DNA of 64,000 nt, taken from Batkoa obscura. Its lineage: Eukaryota; Entomophthoromycota; Entomophthoromycetes; Entomophthorales; Batkoaceae. The notes under the pieces are model-generated. The model was given only the letters and a program-made list of their open reading frames with translations, was not told the origin of the DNA and did no database searches. A program made the position numbers and the translations under genes. Positions 11,278-24,263 of this stretch are shown piece after piece. The first letter of the stretch is position 1; every line of letters starts with the position of its first letter. Location of the stretch: NCBI GenBank assembly GCA_030770535.1, contig JASVEC010000024.1, positions 740,004-804,003 on the forward strand, given 5' to 3'.

Positions 11278-12148
11278 TCTTAAACTAAAACTTCTAAATA
11301 CTAAAAAAACAAACTGATATATTGGGTATTATATGCATGCTTTTTAAAAAGAGTGATAAAAACTAATGTTTATATTATAAGCTGATATTTATAAAAGCAA
11401 AAAATTATTTCTCATTTATTTTTTATAAAATAATCAATATAAATTAAGCCATTTAATCATATAAAAACAATAATATAATTGATATTATTTAAAAAAACGT
11501 TTACTAACACGTTTTTGCTTTATTAAGCTTAAAAAATAAACAAAGTAAAAAATAAAATAATTCTTTTTATAGAGCGGGTTTTATTGTATTAAAAACTAAA
11601 ATTGGCTTTTTTAAACGAATATAAGTTTTAAGGGACTAATATTATGTTACATCATGGGTATAATAACACCTTGGTATTTTTTTACTATACCTAATGGTAT
11701 TATCACATTAATATTTTAATCATCTTAATAATTGTTATTGAGAGTTTTGACTTGTTTTTTTAATGATTAGATTGGTAATAACATAGTAAATAAAAACGAA
11801 TATAGGTTTAAGGGCTTTTCATAGAGTTATCATTTTATTACTATTACACATATAATCGATTTTTATATTAATAAAAAAAATTCTAAATTCATTATGTACT
11901 TACTTAATTTAGTAATTTATCTCAATGTTCTACTATAACAATAAATTAAATTAATTACCTTAAGTAGCTGTAACACCGAAACTAGATAATTCTAAACCAA
12001 CAGTTATCAATAGAAAATCACATTTCAGTTTTTGTATAATAATTAAATCTTTTAAAATAAAAAATCAGATTTCATATCATAAGTTTCTTTTTTCTTTATT
12101 ATTTAATTTTGCCTTCACTCATTTCAATTCAATAAAAAAATAATAACA
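11278..12148. other. Intergenic region with a short direct repeat
   Basis: About 870 bases before the RhoGEF gene. It contains a ~21-bp imperfect direct repeat (AAACGAATATAAGTTTTAAG at about 11613 and its near copy at 11794) about 180 bp apart. No gene seen. Confidence 0.5.
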
Positions 12149-13286
12149 ATGTTATCCAGTCCTAGAGAACCAATCTACTATCGTAAAAGTGAACCTAATT
12201 TTTCATCCTTACCTAAATTACCTTATAGACCTAATAATTATATACAAGAATTAAAATGTATTAAGACTATTTTACATCAACATAGGGAGAAAGGAAATAA
12301 TCGAAATATTAAGTTAATGAATCAAAATTGTTTGGATGAGAAATTGGAACAGGTAAATAGTTTTTTAAAAGTAGAGGGAGAGATTAGGATTTTAATAGCT
12401 GGTTTTTAGATACAAGAGAATGTAGTAGGGGAAAGTAATGAATTGATAAAAAATGAAATAACATTGAATTTTATACCAAATACGAATAATACACCAGTAA
12501 GTTTTTGAAAATAATTAAAAATAGCTACTTTAATTATTCATCTCAACCTTCTATTTTATAGAAAGAATTAAAATTTTGGCGGGATACCGTACCTAAAGAG
12601 CTAGTAGATTCATTAACAAAAAACGAACGTTTAAGACAAGAATGTATTTATGAAACCATTTATACTGAAAGAGAATTCATAAAGACATTAACATTAATAG
12701 ATAAAGTAAATATTTATTTTCAATTAGAATTAAATACAAATTAAATGAATTTTTTCTCTTTACTTAGGCCATTATTAAACCGATTAAACTCATTGGTCTC
12801 TTTAATGATGAAGAATTTGAAACCTTGAAACTGTTCTTATTTCACAACTATAAAAAAATCCTAGAAATCAGTGAAACTTTATACGATAAACTTCTATATA
12901 TTCAATCGCACCATCCAATCGTTGAAAACATAGCTCCAGCGTTTAGTGAATGGGTTGGGGAATTAGAGCATTTTGCTTATTACGGAGCTCATTTGCCTTT
13001 AGCTCAACGATTTTTAGAAACTCGAAAATCTTATCATCCTGAATTCGCTAAATTTGTCAATGAAATGACCAGTAATTCTAGTACTAATTACCTTCCAATG
13101 TTGAGTTTTATGAATGCTCCAACGACTAGATTGGCGAGGATGATTCTATTACTAAATAGTATTAAAAAATACAGTCGAGAAGATAGTAAAGATTTTGAAA
13201 TGATACCCATTATTGTTGATATTGTTAATAAGCATTTAAACGTTGTGGATAAAAGTGTGGTCAATGAAGCAAGTCTAGAGTTTTAA
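12149..13286 (+). CDS. RhoGEF, DH domain only
   Basis: Four exons (12149-12352, 12410-12496, 12562-12705, 12768-13286) give 317 residues. Residues from about 105 form a Dbl-homology domain, which promotes GDP release from Rho GTPases. RLRQECIYETIYTEREFIKTL is CR1, AFSEWVGELEHFAYYGAHLP follows, and PTTRLARMILLLNSIKKYSR is the conserved alpha-5 (CR3) helix. The pattern is closest to yeast Rom1/Rom2/Tus1 (Rho1 exchange factors for cell-wall integrity). Those proteins are over 1000 residues long with PH and CNH domains after DH; here the frame stops right after DH. The N-terminal ~100 residues are Asn/Lys-rich and unstructured. It may be a reduced paralog able to act on its own, or a remnant. No stop or frame break lies inside the DH region. 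Confidence 0.75.
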
Positions 13287-13674
13287 TAAGGATGGAAAAG
13301 GAGCTGAAAACTTTTTGGATGTTTTTTCTTTTGTGTTATCTTTTATGATGTCAATTTGATATTTGGATTATTAATAAAGTTTTAATTATTTTTTATATTT
13401 AATTGAGTTTGTTTGAATTTAATATTGTATGTGTGGTTTTTAAGTTTCGATAAATTTTTAGTGCTTTATATGTTATATTACTGTTATTATTCGTGATTTG
13501 AATAAAGTGTGAATCTAAAAATCATTAAGGTTATATAATATATTGTTAAAAAATAAATGACAAAAATCAAATGAAATCACCACATTGATGTTACAAAAAA
13601 TCAAAAAATCAAAAAATCAAAAAAACGCAAAGCCACTTAAAATTACCATATATGCAATAATCACATCGTGTAAT
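13287..13674. other. Intergenic region
   Basis: About 390 bases downstream of the RhoGEF gene. A short ATCAAAAA tandem run lies near 13597-13625. No gene seen. Confidence 0.4.
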
Positions 13675-13843
13675 ACAGGTATTGTAACTCTTTTGTAGCT
13701 TAACTAACTGCTTATTTAAGAGAAAAATTTATAGTAAAGTCGCGCCAATCATAAGGATCAATCATTAATAAAATTAGGTATATGAAAAATTTAGTTATAA
13801 AAATTGTTGCTAAAAAAGTAGCAAAAGAGTTACGACAGCTGTA
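13675..13843. repeat. Tc1/mariner-type MITE candidate
   Basis: The ends form a 22-bp imperfect inverted repeat. Left is TACAG-GTATT-GTAACTCTTTTG and the reverse complement of the right is TACAG-CTGTC-GTAACTCTTTTG, 19 of 22 positions alike. TA followed by CAG is the usual edge of Tc1/mariner elements, with TA as target duplication. The interior of about 120 bp has no reading frame. No second copy was noticed in the window. Confidence 0.5.
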
Positions 13844-14072
13844 GAAGACAGAACTTCTCAGTTTGAGTTTGAGTTTTTAATTTTTAATTTATACTTTCTA
13901 ATCTTGTTCTTTAAAACTAATTCAATCTATTGCTTAAAAAAAAGACGGATAAATTTTATCAACCACGATTTTTAAGTTCTTTGTTTAATGACTATTCAAT
14001 TTGGATTTCAATAACATCAGCTTTTTCAATATAACAAGAATATAACATAATACAATCAATTTACGACATAAA

Positions 14073-16441
14073 ATGGAATCTAAAGATGATAATATAGACA
14101 AGCCAAAACCCGATGGCAGTGGAGGTTTCTTAAATAGTTTATTGTTTTTAAACAACTTGAGAAAAAATAGTCAAAAAGAAAAGAAAAAAATTATAACGAA
14201 AAATTTCGAATTAATTGAGGTAAGTTAAAAAAAGATTTCATTTCCTCAATATCAAAAAAGATATTGATACTAGTATTAACTCTTATTAGTTAGCAAGCTA
14301 TGGTTTTCCTGGTATAGCTAATTGCTATTCTTATTGCCCAATTCAAAAATTATTAGCTATAGGTAACTATTAATTGTTCCCCTTAGTTTAGCTCCTTAAA
14401 ACTTAATTTCTTTCTATTAGGTACTTCCACAGGTAGGGTAGTGATCCTTGGCAATTCTGGAATTGCTTTGCGTTTAAATATCACTTTAAAACATGGTATA
14501 ACGGAAATATTATTCTTATCGAATTTGCCATTAGTTATCTGTATAACTCAATTAAATGAAGTTATATTATTAGATATTATTAATATAACAATTAATAAGA
14601 TTTATCATTGTAACCAAAACATTACTTGTATTGAAACATATCCAGATTCTAAATGGTTGTTGATCGGTACTGATAAAGGAGAGATTCAATTATTAGATCT
14701 AGTTTATGGTGTTTTATCAGAACATAAGTTACATTGCTTGGAGAGTAGTATTCGATTTTTAAAGATTCATCCAGTTAGCTACATAAGTTTATTAGCTGCT
14801 TCAGAAACTGGAGAAATTTGTTTAATTAATTTAAAAACTGGGAAATTAATTTTGAATTTTTTATTAAATGAAATATATTCTATCGAACAATCAATAGTTT
14901 TAACTTCAATTTGTTGGAATCCAAAAGGAAATTATTTTGTAACGGGATATGATAACGGTTGGTTAATATTTTGGGATCCAATGAATAATAAAGAAACAGT
15001 TTGTACAAGAACAATAGAAAGTGAAACTATAGATATTGCTTTGGAATTAGCCTTACCTGAAGAAAGAGAACCTATTATTAGTTTACAGTGGTGTCAATTT
15101 AATAACACAGATGAGAGCTTTCTTTATATAATTGGTGGTAATGATATTGGACAAGAAAATAATTTAACTGTGTTAAAGTTCATATTAAATGATATAAAAT
15201 CATCAATTAATAAAGAGTCGATATCAATCACACAAGAATCATTAAAAAAATGTACAATGATGCCATTATCTTCCCCTTGGAATGGTGGTTTATTGAATCC
15301 CAAAGCCATTATTTGTTTATCTAAAAAAGGCAATTTATATAGTTATAATTTAATTGGAGAAAGTATCCAATTGCATTTACTATTACAATGGTTAAGTTTT
15401 GATATTCAACATTCTAAATTAATTTCTCAATGTTCACCTATTATTTATAATGCTATAATAGCTCATGAAACTTCATTTAATCCTCAATTGATAAATAATA
15501 ATATAAATAATAATATAAATAATAACAATAATAATAACAATAATAATGTGAATTTAAATTTTGAATTAGAAGGTGGAATTTTATTACCTAAACAAGTAGA
15601 TCACTTTTTTTATGATTTTTTATTAACTTCTCATCAAGATGGAGCAGTTAGATTATGGGATTCATCAACCAATGTACTAGCACCTATTAGCCATTTAACT
15701 ATTTGGCCAAACAAACTTGAAGGTCATGAAAATAGTCAATTAACTGGTTTAAATTTAGATGCTAATACAGGCCATCTAATTGCTACTTTAAATCATAATT
15801 CTATTTTAGTTTATCAATTTTGTCATCGTTCCAAATGTCATATTCACACTCCTGAATCTTCTCAATCTTCTTCTCCTAATTATAAAGACTTCAATGAAAA
15901 TAACGAACCAAATGAGGAACAGAAAGACATACAAGAAAAACTAATGGAAGGAGAAGGGATGAAAGTAAACAATGATACTGACCATAATCCAAGAATTCAA
16001 GATAGAGAAGATATATATATTTATAACATAAAGCGAATCCAAGAAATCGATAAAAATATTCATCCGTCCTTTGAATTATTGGGTCATCGTGGTAGTATTG
16101 CTTATTCAGTTTTAAAAAATGGATTGTAAGTATTTAATATTATATAAATTCTATTAATGAAAATGATTTATTTAATTATTATTTTATTTTAGTTTAATTG
16201 TTAGTGATACTTACGGTGGTTTTTCAATTACAGAAATTCAATTAAAAAAATTAATTTACTTTGAAAGAGGTAAAAGATTTTATTTTTTAATATATTAAGT
16301 TGATACTGATTTTATTATTTAGAGATTCAACCTGTTGTTGTTACTAAATTTTCTACTATGCTACCAAACTCTAATCAACAAAAAGATCATTGTAATTCAA
16401 TTGAATTTATATCTCAAATGGATATTAAAGCTAATTTAAAC

Positions 16442-16478
<37 letters not shown>

Positions 16479-18417
16479 GGAATAATAATACTTTTATAAT
16501 TAGAACTTAAAATCTTAGGAATTACAAATAATTATAATATATATATGGTTACTTTAGATTTAAAAGATAATAATCGAAAGATATCTAAAGGAAAAATCTT
16601 TACGTATAATGAAATAGATCAAACACCTACATATATTTCTTTTTATAGTAAACAAGCTGAAAGTATACTCCCCACTCCTATTGATATGAAATCACCAGAG
16701 CAACAAGAGCCAAAAGAAATATTAGAAGAAAAAGAAAATGAAGAAAATAAAGATAACTTAAGTAAAAAGCCAACATGGAAAGGATTAAAAGATATTAATA
16801 ATGCTGCTAATCGATTAACTAAAAAATTTACTATTACTGGTAATGGTAAAAACAAAAGTAAAGATTCCATGCTAGCAAAAATTGTATCGAGGAAATCAAG
16901 TGTACAAAGTATTAAAGAGGATAAAAAAAATGAAAGTGGATTGATAGAGGAAAAAGAACAAGTGGGGGATTTGGAAAAGAAGATTGAAAAAGAAGATGAA
17001 AATCAAATTTTAATGGATAGTAGTTTGATATCTGAAAAAGAAAATTCATCACCTCCTTCCCCTACCCTTTCGTTGGACATTAAAAGTAAACAAAATAGTA
17101 AAGAAATCTCATCTATCCCCTCCTCACCAGTAGAAAATAAAATTAAACAAATGAGTAAAGATAAGAATAATAAAGAGATTCTGACTTCACCTTCCTCCCC
17201 AGCCGAGAATAAAATCAAAACCTTAAGTAAAGATGGATTAGATCCCAATGATTATTCCATTATATGTTTTGAAACTAAAATCATTGTTCATAAACATAAA
17301 GATAAAAAAGTATTGAATAAAGTTACGGTGGAAGAGGATAGAGGCAGAATTTTAACAGCTAAATACGTTAGAAATCACGGTAAGTTGGAAGTTTTTTATT
17401 ATGGAAAATGAGTTTATTGACATTATTGAAATTTTTAGAGAATGATATTTTAGTATGTTTAACCTCAAAAGGTTTTGTAGATGTTTATGATTTACCTGAA
17501 TTAAATTTTATTCATAAAACAGAAATTCCATTATCTGAAACTTATAAGTAAGCCAAGTTTTATTTTAATAATAATAATAATAATTTTTAACATTTAGTCT
17601 TAACCAATGTACTATTACTCCCGATGGCCGAATATTTGTAAATATTAATCCATTTGAATTGAAACAATATTGTTTATATGAAGATCATGATGCGTAAGGA
17701 TAAAATTTGTTTTTTTTATAAATTTAGAATTCAATAATGAATATTAAAAATAATTAGTTTAAGTAGTCCCTTATGTTCCAAAATTCAGCTATATGATCCA
17801 ACCAAATTTTGTCCCGAATTACCAATTGAAGAGATACCTTGGTATTCTTTAGCTTTTAATAGAGTAACAAAAGATACGATTATAAAAATTTGTAAGTTTT
17901 AAGTTGATTTATTATTATTAAATTTGACAACTAACCGATTGGTTAATTTCATTTTTATTTCAATCCACTTTTAGTTGAACGTCATCGATCTATTGATGCT
18001 AAACCCATTGATCGAACAAAAAGTAATCGCTATGTAAGAATACGGAAGTATTCGGATGCAGCTCATAATTGCCCACTCATTTGTGGAGTTCATTCCATTG
18101 GTGCTAGTCAACCTAATATTCATTCCTCTAAAACATCTATGAAATCACAGTTAAGTGAAAATAATAATGATCTTACCAACTCCAATTCCAACTCTAAATC
18201 AGTAATAAATCCTAATAGTCCAATTGATAAAGAAAAACCAAAGACTGGATTAGCTGCTATGTTATCTCAAACTACAGACAAATTAAAAGAAAGGGAAGAT
18301 AAATTAAGTAATATTGAAGAAGCTATGAAAGACACAAGTGAGGCTTCAAAAGATTTCTTAAATCAAATTAAAGCTTATAACCAAAAACAAGCAAATAAAA
18401 AATGGTATCAGTTGTAG
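14073..18417 (+). CDS. Tomosyn / Lgl family SNARE regulator
   Basis: Ten exons (14073-14219, 14290-14362, 14421-16125, 16193-16269, 16323-16442, 16504-17379, 17439-17547, 17598-17693, 17758-17891, 17975-18417) give about 1259 residues. The family (yeast Sro7/Sro77, animal tomosyn) binds t-SNAREs and the exocyst/Rab machinery at sites of exocytosis. The N-terminus has the hallmark ASYGFPGIANCYSYCPIQKLLAIGTSTGRVVILG, followed by two WD-repeat propellers. The C-terminus is an R-SNARE-like coil ending in KKWYQL, matching the tomosyn ending KKWYQF. Low-complexity Lys/Glu/Ser loops (about residues 730-900) interrupt the second propeller. The intron at 16443-16503 holds an AAT repeat; read as exon it would insert an Asn run and a stop, whereas splicing joins KANLN to ELKILGITNNYN. 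It converges with SEC10, whose complex Sro7 is known to contact. Confidence 0.85.
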
Positions 18418-18845
18418 AAAAAGAAGAATGATGAGGAAAGATAGGATAAGTGTATGTTTTAATGAGTTTATAAATTTAAAATGAGATTGTTTTTAGTATT
18501 TGTTAAATTAAAATTTATATATCACAGTTTTTATAATAAACTTTGTTATCAATTTGATATAATTATTTTAAGTTAATTTATAATTGTCAACTATTTTATT
18601 ATTATAATAAAGATAAAAGGTTCTATTTTCTATTTATTTTATAATTGGGTTTAATTTTTTTGAATTAATATCCTATTTGATTTGCGTAAAAAAAAACTTA
18701 ATATTTAAACTATCTTAATATTTTAATTTAATGATTTTATCTTTAAAACCTAATACATGGTTTATAAATTTAAATCAAAAACACTCTTAAATATTAGATT
18801 TAATACTAAAATAACATCATCTCTCATTCCATCCTCAAACATAAC
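18418..18845. other. 3' intergenic region between convergent genes
   Basis: About 430 bases separating the tails of the tomosyn and SEC10 genes. It should hold both polyadenylation regions (ATAATAAAGATAAAAGG near 18602). Nothing else seen. Confidence 0.5.
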
Positions 18846-21800
18846 TTATTTAGGTGAAGGTGCATTAAAAGTCAGCCCAGAAATCCCAAGCGATGATGAC
18901 GACCCGCCAAGTGAAGGCATAGGGCCAATGGAAGCGGTAGCAGTCACATAATGCATATTATTATCATCTAGAGAGTTACCATTCGAAATCGGTCTTGTCT
19001 TATTTTCAGTTTGTAAATTAAAATCCTCTCGACGAATGCCTAATAACCTTGGTAAATCGGCCTCAAAAAAATCTTGGCGACATTTTAAATAAGGATAAAT
19101 GGAAGAGATATCCAAATTAGCTAACATACCACTACGAAGCAAAGAGGGGATACTGGCTGGATTATCCATAAATAACAAGTCAGCAATCTCTTTTAGAATC
19201 TCAAACCGGGAAGTGAGTTCTTCCACTTTAAGATCTCGAATAAGACCTTGATATTGAGAAATATCTAAAAATAATAACATACCACCATTAGGAGATACAG
19301 TAAATTTTTTAAAATGTTCTAATAATAAACTAAAAAAATAAAAATATAGATTAATATAATTTCATTTCAACCTTTAAAAAAATTCATTACCTATGGACCC
19401 CCGTACCCAATTCTACATAATATGATTTTAAATTAGCACCTTCAAAATGAAGTTTCGCTGCTTGAAATACTTTTTTTAACACATCTACACATTTTCGACA
19501 AGTTTCTGTTGGCATTGAAAGCATTTCCAAATCTACTGCATCTTCTGGTATTTTATAAGTTAATCGATTTTGTGAATTTAAGGTGACAGAAATCCATTTT
19601 AAAATTTGCGAGGTTTCTTCGTGAAGTATGTTATTGATGGAATTTTCCAATATGGACATTAATGAATTTTTTTTAACTACTACTTCTCGATAAGAGGGTG
19701 GAGATGACGACACAAGAGGTAAAACTGAAAATTCAAAATGTTTTTGAATTAATTGCATAATATGATTAATTTGTTCCGCTAATTCAAATGAATGTTTTGT
19801 TTCTTCTATATTAAATTGTCGATAATCTCGATGTTGGATTTCATTTAAAGATCGATGAAGTATACTTTCTAAAAACTTCCCACTTAAAAAATCAATTAAG
19901 ATAGCAAATAACTTATTTGAGTAACTATGTAAGTCCGATGCTGGTGCTAATTCTGCACATCTTCCCATTGCTTCTCCATGAATATTTAATATATTGATAA
20001 CAATATCAATTAATCCAATGGTTGATGAATTATCTATATTTCCATTTTTTCCATTAAAGTTTTCTTCATTATTATTATATCCAAGATTATTTTGGTGGTT
20101 TAAATTTTGTGTTCCAGAAATAGGTGAGTTAGAATTAGAATTCACCATATCTGCTGCTTTAGCTAATCTAGCAAACATACTAGGTTTGACTTGAGCTTTA
20201 TTATTTTCGATTGATTTAGACCTCTTTAAAAAATAAGGTTCAATTAATGTTGGTAATATATTTTTAATATAGTTTTGTTCTAATTCCAAATACCCTTTGG
20301 GTACAAAAAATTCTTCTAGCCATCTTTCAGCTGTATTAGATACTTCTGTATATCCTCTATCTAATGGTATCCCTATATCAGCATTGTAATTACTATTGTT
20401 AATACTCTCAATTCCATATGTTGAATTTCGATCTTCCTTTTTGTTAGTTGTTCGATTCTTTTTTTGTAAATAGGGATAAATAAAATGACGATCAAATTGT
20501 TTCAAATCGGATACTAAATTAGCTGTACATGAGTGAGTACTTGATAGTGTTCTTAAATAAGCTAGTGGAGATTTTTGTTCTGCTTTATCAAGTAGTCCTT
20601 CTAAATATTGATCAATCTATAATTTAGCTGAATTAAAATATTAATGTTTTGTTGATATTAATTAATGATTACCGATTGATTAAATATTCTTTCTAAAAAT
20701 TGTCGGATAACAAATAAAGCATTTGGAAATACTTTAGAAATAATATCCCATTCTTTAGCAACTACACCACGAACCTCGCTATATAATTTAACCATCCATG
20801 GGTCCGGTGGTGGTGGAGGATATTTGGGATTGTTAATTTGGGATTGTTGGCTATTAAATTAATTATTGTATTGTTATTATTGAGATTCTCTTTTAAAGTA
20901 AGACTTACGTTTCTAAAGAATGTTTAGCCAATTCAATTGAGGATTCTCTTAATTTTCTTTGAGACATAAAGAATTCATGTTGATTAATGTATGCTTGCAT
21001 ACATGAATTTCCACCATTGAAATCAAGTAAAGTTTTAGAACATGACTAATTATCATGAATATAAATTCATTATTTCTATTTACAATTATACTTACTGCCA
21101 TTGTAGAAATATCTCCATTAGTATAAGCTTGATCAAAGGTTTCTAAAAGATCTTGTTCTAAATTTTCGTTATATTTTTCGATTGTAATTCTGGTCTATTT
21201 TGAATACATTAGTTAATAAATTCACTGACTTTTATCTCATTGAAAACTCAAGAATCTAAAATTTTAAATAAAAGCTTACCTTTTCCATCCCTGGAAAATC
21301 AATTTCTTTGGATATGTTGCTTAATTTTCTTGCAATTATAGCTGCCTTTAATTAAAAATATTAATTGTTATGTTAATTTTGAGCATTTGTTTTGAACCTT
21401 AAATATTATTATGAAATAACCTCTGTTATTTTTAAAGTCAAATTTAATATTATTTTCATTAAATGTTCCTTCTATCAAAAAACAATAACTTACTTTATAC
21501 TGGCCGTCAGGACCTTGAACGGATCTCATTTCTTCCAATTGATTACATTGTCCATGTTGACTAAACTCAAGAAAAAAACTAAATAAATCTCTAGCTTGTA
21601 ACAATCTTGATCTCTGTTTATCAATCGATTCCAATTGCTGACCAATTCTAATAGCTGTATTCCCTACTTCTCCAATTTGACTTTCTAGAGATTTACTGGA
21701 TATTTGAACCTCCTAATAGAGATCATTATTATTATGTTTTTTTTAGTTCGTTTTAGATTTGTTAATGGTTTTGTGGTGGATTGACTTACTTTGAAAGAGT

Positions 21801-22225
21801 TATTGAGATTGGTAAGATGCTTGTCATGTTCTTTTTCAGCTACTGAAGTGGCGGTTTCAAGTTCGACAATTCGAGTTTTAACTGTGTTTTGTAATGTTTG
21901 TAAAGTATCTAAAGCATATTCAAATTTTCTTATAAATGGTTTAGCAACAAACTCTTTGCCTTTTTATTTAGAAAATGTTGTTGATTTAGTTTATTGATTA
22001 GATAATAGAATGATATACTTACTTTTATAATCCTTTCTAGCATCTGTTACAATTGTTGAAGATAAATCATCAATAAATTTTTTACTGTCAACTTCGGACT
22101 AGTTAAAGAGTATTACTAATTATTGCCTTTTTATATATTGTTTTTTTACTTACATAAAAATGCTCAATTGTTAATTTTTCCGAAATACTATTATCAATAC
22201 TATGAATCGTTTGTGCTTGTTTCAT
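18846..22225 (-). CDS. SEC10: Exocyst complex subunit Sec10 (EXOC5)
   Basis: Ten exons in gene order 22154-22225, 22023-22098, 21790-21959, 21494-21712, 21280-21345, 21096-21194, 20909-21045, 20673-20850, 19391-20616 and 18846-19329, giving 908 residues. All junctions keep phase. Sec10 is a rod-shaped helical subunit of the octameric exocyst, which tethers secretory vesicles to the plasma membrane. Family signatures are KEFVAKPFIRKFEYALDTLQTL near the N-terminus, SIDKQRSRLLQARDLFSFFLEF in the coiled-coil part, and VELGTGVHSLLLEHFKKF followed by GGMLLFLDISQYQ in the C-terminal CorEx region. It is somewhat longer than most homologs because of Asn/Ser-rich loops (around NSNSNSPISG) and a Ser/Gly tail. 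Position next to tomosyn is suggestive but may be chance. Confidence 0.9.
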
Positions 22226-22346
22226 AAATAAAAAAGAAATTGAATTTTTTTGAATAAATAAGCCACTATTTTAAGTATTAAAATGGATGGTTGGTTAGTT
22301 ATAGCTGGAACTAAAACAAAAGTTTAGAAATTTCAAGATTTACTAT

Positions 22347-22448
22347 TTGGGAGTGTTTTTTTAACTTCATTATTTTTTCGATTTTTTAAGTGCTGTTTAA
22401 GCGGAAAATTTGTTAGTAAAACTCTTAAACATTAAAATACATCCCCAT
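22347..22448 (-). repeat. MITE family 1 copy
   Basis: About 100-bp copy just upstream of SEC10, ending ACATCCCCA. The left end is degenerate (GGGAGTG) and the TA flanks are not preserved. Confidence 0.65.
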
Positions 22449-22581
22449 TTTTTGATAATAGATTACTATCTTTTTTTAATAAAATTGTGTAGATTTAGTT
22501 ATAGCTATATTTAAATGTTAGCTTTGGTTTATTTGTTATTATATATCTCAAATTAAATTATGGTTACTAATAATATATACA

Positions 22582-22640
22582 TACGGGGATGTCTTGATTA
22601 GTTTCAGAGTTTATTAAAACTTAATTTAAACATCCCCATA
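22582..22640. repeat. Short TIR element sharing ends with MITE family 1
   Basis: A 59-bp unit bounded by TACGGGGATGT and ACATCCCCATA. The termini equal those of family 1, but the interior is unrelated and shorter. It could be an internally replaced derivative or a second subfamily. Confidence 0.5.
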
Positions 22641-22791
22641 TTATTGTTATTATTGTTATTATTTAACTACTATTCTTTATAGTTAATAATTTAAAATAAC
22701 TGAAATATTAAACCAGTGCTAAAATTGATGCTATTATGAAATATCGCTTTGTCAGTCCCATGGTTAATTATAACATAATAATCGCCTAAGC

Positions 22792-23173
22792 TGTTGTGTT
22801 CTCGAGTTCAGAGAAAATCAATCCCACATTCTTAGTTTGATTTGATATGAGATTTCTACGTCTCAAAGAATATTCTCCCCTCGTTTTGATATTTATACTT
22901 ATCGGAGTATAAAAGAGATTCTAAAACATAATATCTTGAGGCTTTTTAACTGAACTATGCCTTGATATCTCGTACATTTAATAAAGCCACTAAGTTTACT
23001 TAATAGTATTTTACGTAGATTTTACATTAGTATTGTCTATTCTATTTGTCTTATATAGCTTGTAACCTATTACGTGCTATTCCTCATAATCCAAGTCTAT
23101 CTCAGTCACATAAACTAAGACCTTTCGACTTATAATGTAGTCAATAAAGCAATAGCTGTTTTTGACTCCAACA
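22792..23173 (+). mobile_element. Candidate solo LTR (Ty1/copia-like), fossil
   Basis: About 380 bp starting TGTTG and ending CAACA, the usual boundaries of Ty1/copia LTRs. It is less A+T-rich than the flanks and has a TATAAAAG box about one third in. No internal element sequence and no second LTR is seen, so it would be a solo remnant. A clear target-site duplication is not visible, so the call is tentative. Confidence 0.35.
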
Positions 23174-24263
23174 CTGAGTACCAGATTTCACACTGTTAAA
23201 TAATACAATCTAATGTTTTATAAATAAAATAATTTAATTCATATTTATATTACTTTTTAAATTAACTCATATTTTAACTTTATTATTAATATTATATTTA
23301 AAATTTCAATTTGAATTGTTTTTAATGTTATCAATAAAGATAACTTACTTTTTCTTCATTTTATTAATAATTGGTTCCTAATTGAATAATAAAGATTTTA
23401 ATATTAATTAAGGGCTAATTAAAACAGATAATATAAATAATACAGATAATATAAACTACATTCTATTTTCATTTGATTTATTATATTTAGTTTCATTGTG
23501 AATATTATAATTAGTGATATTATTGCTATTATTATTATTATTATTATTACTATTGCTATTATTTTTAGTTAAAAAAACTAATATAATTTTTTAATTTGAC
23601 ATGAGGGGAAGGATGAAATAGATCACTAATTGTATTATTGGAAATAAAAAGATTAATTGATATTGGCGTAAATAAATTATATAATGAAAACAATTCTTCA
23701 GTGGGTTCAATTTATAAGATCTCTTACTTGGATATACTATTAAGATATTATCAATAAGATATTATTTGTTTATTAGTAGTTTACTACCTAATGTTTTTTG
23801 CTTTGGATACAGTTTTATTAACGAATAGACCATCATTATTAATCAAATTCAATATCAATTTAATAAACAAAAAATAAAATTAGAATTTTTATACTTGTGT
23901 AAAGACAAACGGTTTTACTCTATTATAGCCTAAATATCCATTATAAATATTGAATTTATTATTATTATTAAATTATCCCATTATATTCTACATTTTTATG
24001 GTTAAATTAAAGGTTATTAATTAATTTTATTAATAAAATAGTTCAATATAAAACTTCAATTTTTTATTGTTCTAGTAATACTTGTTAATAGTATTATTTT
24101 TATTTTAATAATACCAATAGTAACTTTATTAAGTTATATTACATAACAATAACAGCTACTATTGCTATACCAAGAAATTATCAAATAAACATCCTCTTTC
24201 TTATATTTTATTATAGATCATCAACTAACTTACTCTACTCAAGAAAGGTCAAGAAATAAAACA
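23174..24263. other. A+T-rich intergenic region with trinucleotide runs
   Basis: About 1.1 kb with ATT/TTA runs (about 23525-23560 and 23955-23970) and no gene. Confidence 0.45.

Noticed and set aside
16443-16503. Separate downstream gene starting near 16545
   Set aside because: Splicing the AAT intron keeps the tomosyn frame and restores family sequence (LGITNNYNIYMVTLDL).
19994-20194. Plus-strand frame within SEC10
   Set aside because: Antisense shadow of exon 9 of SEC10.
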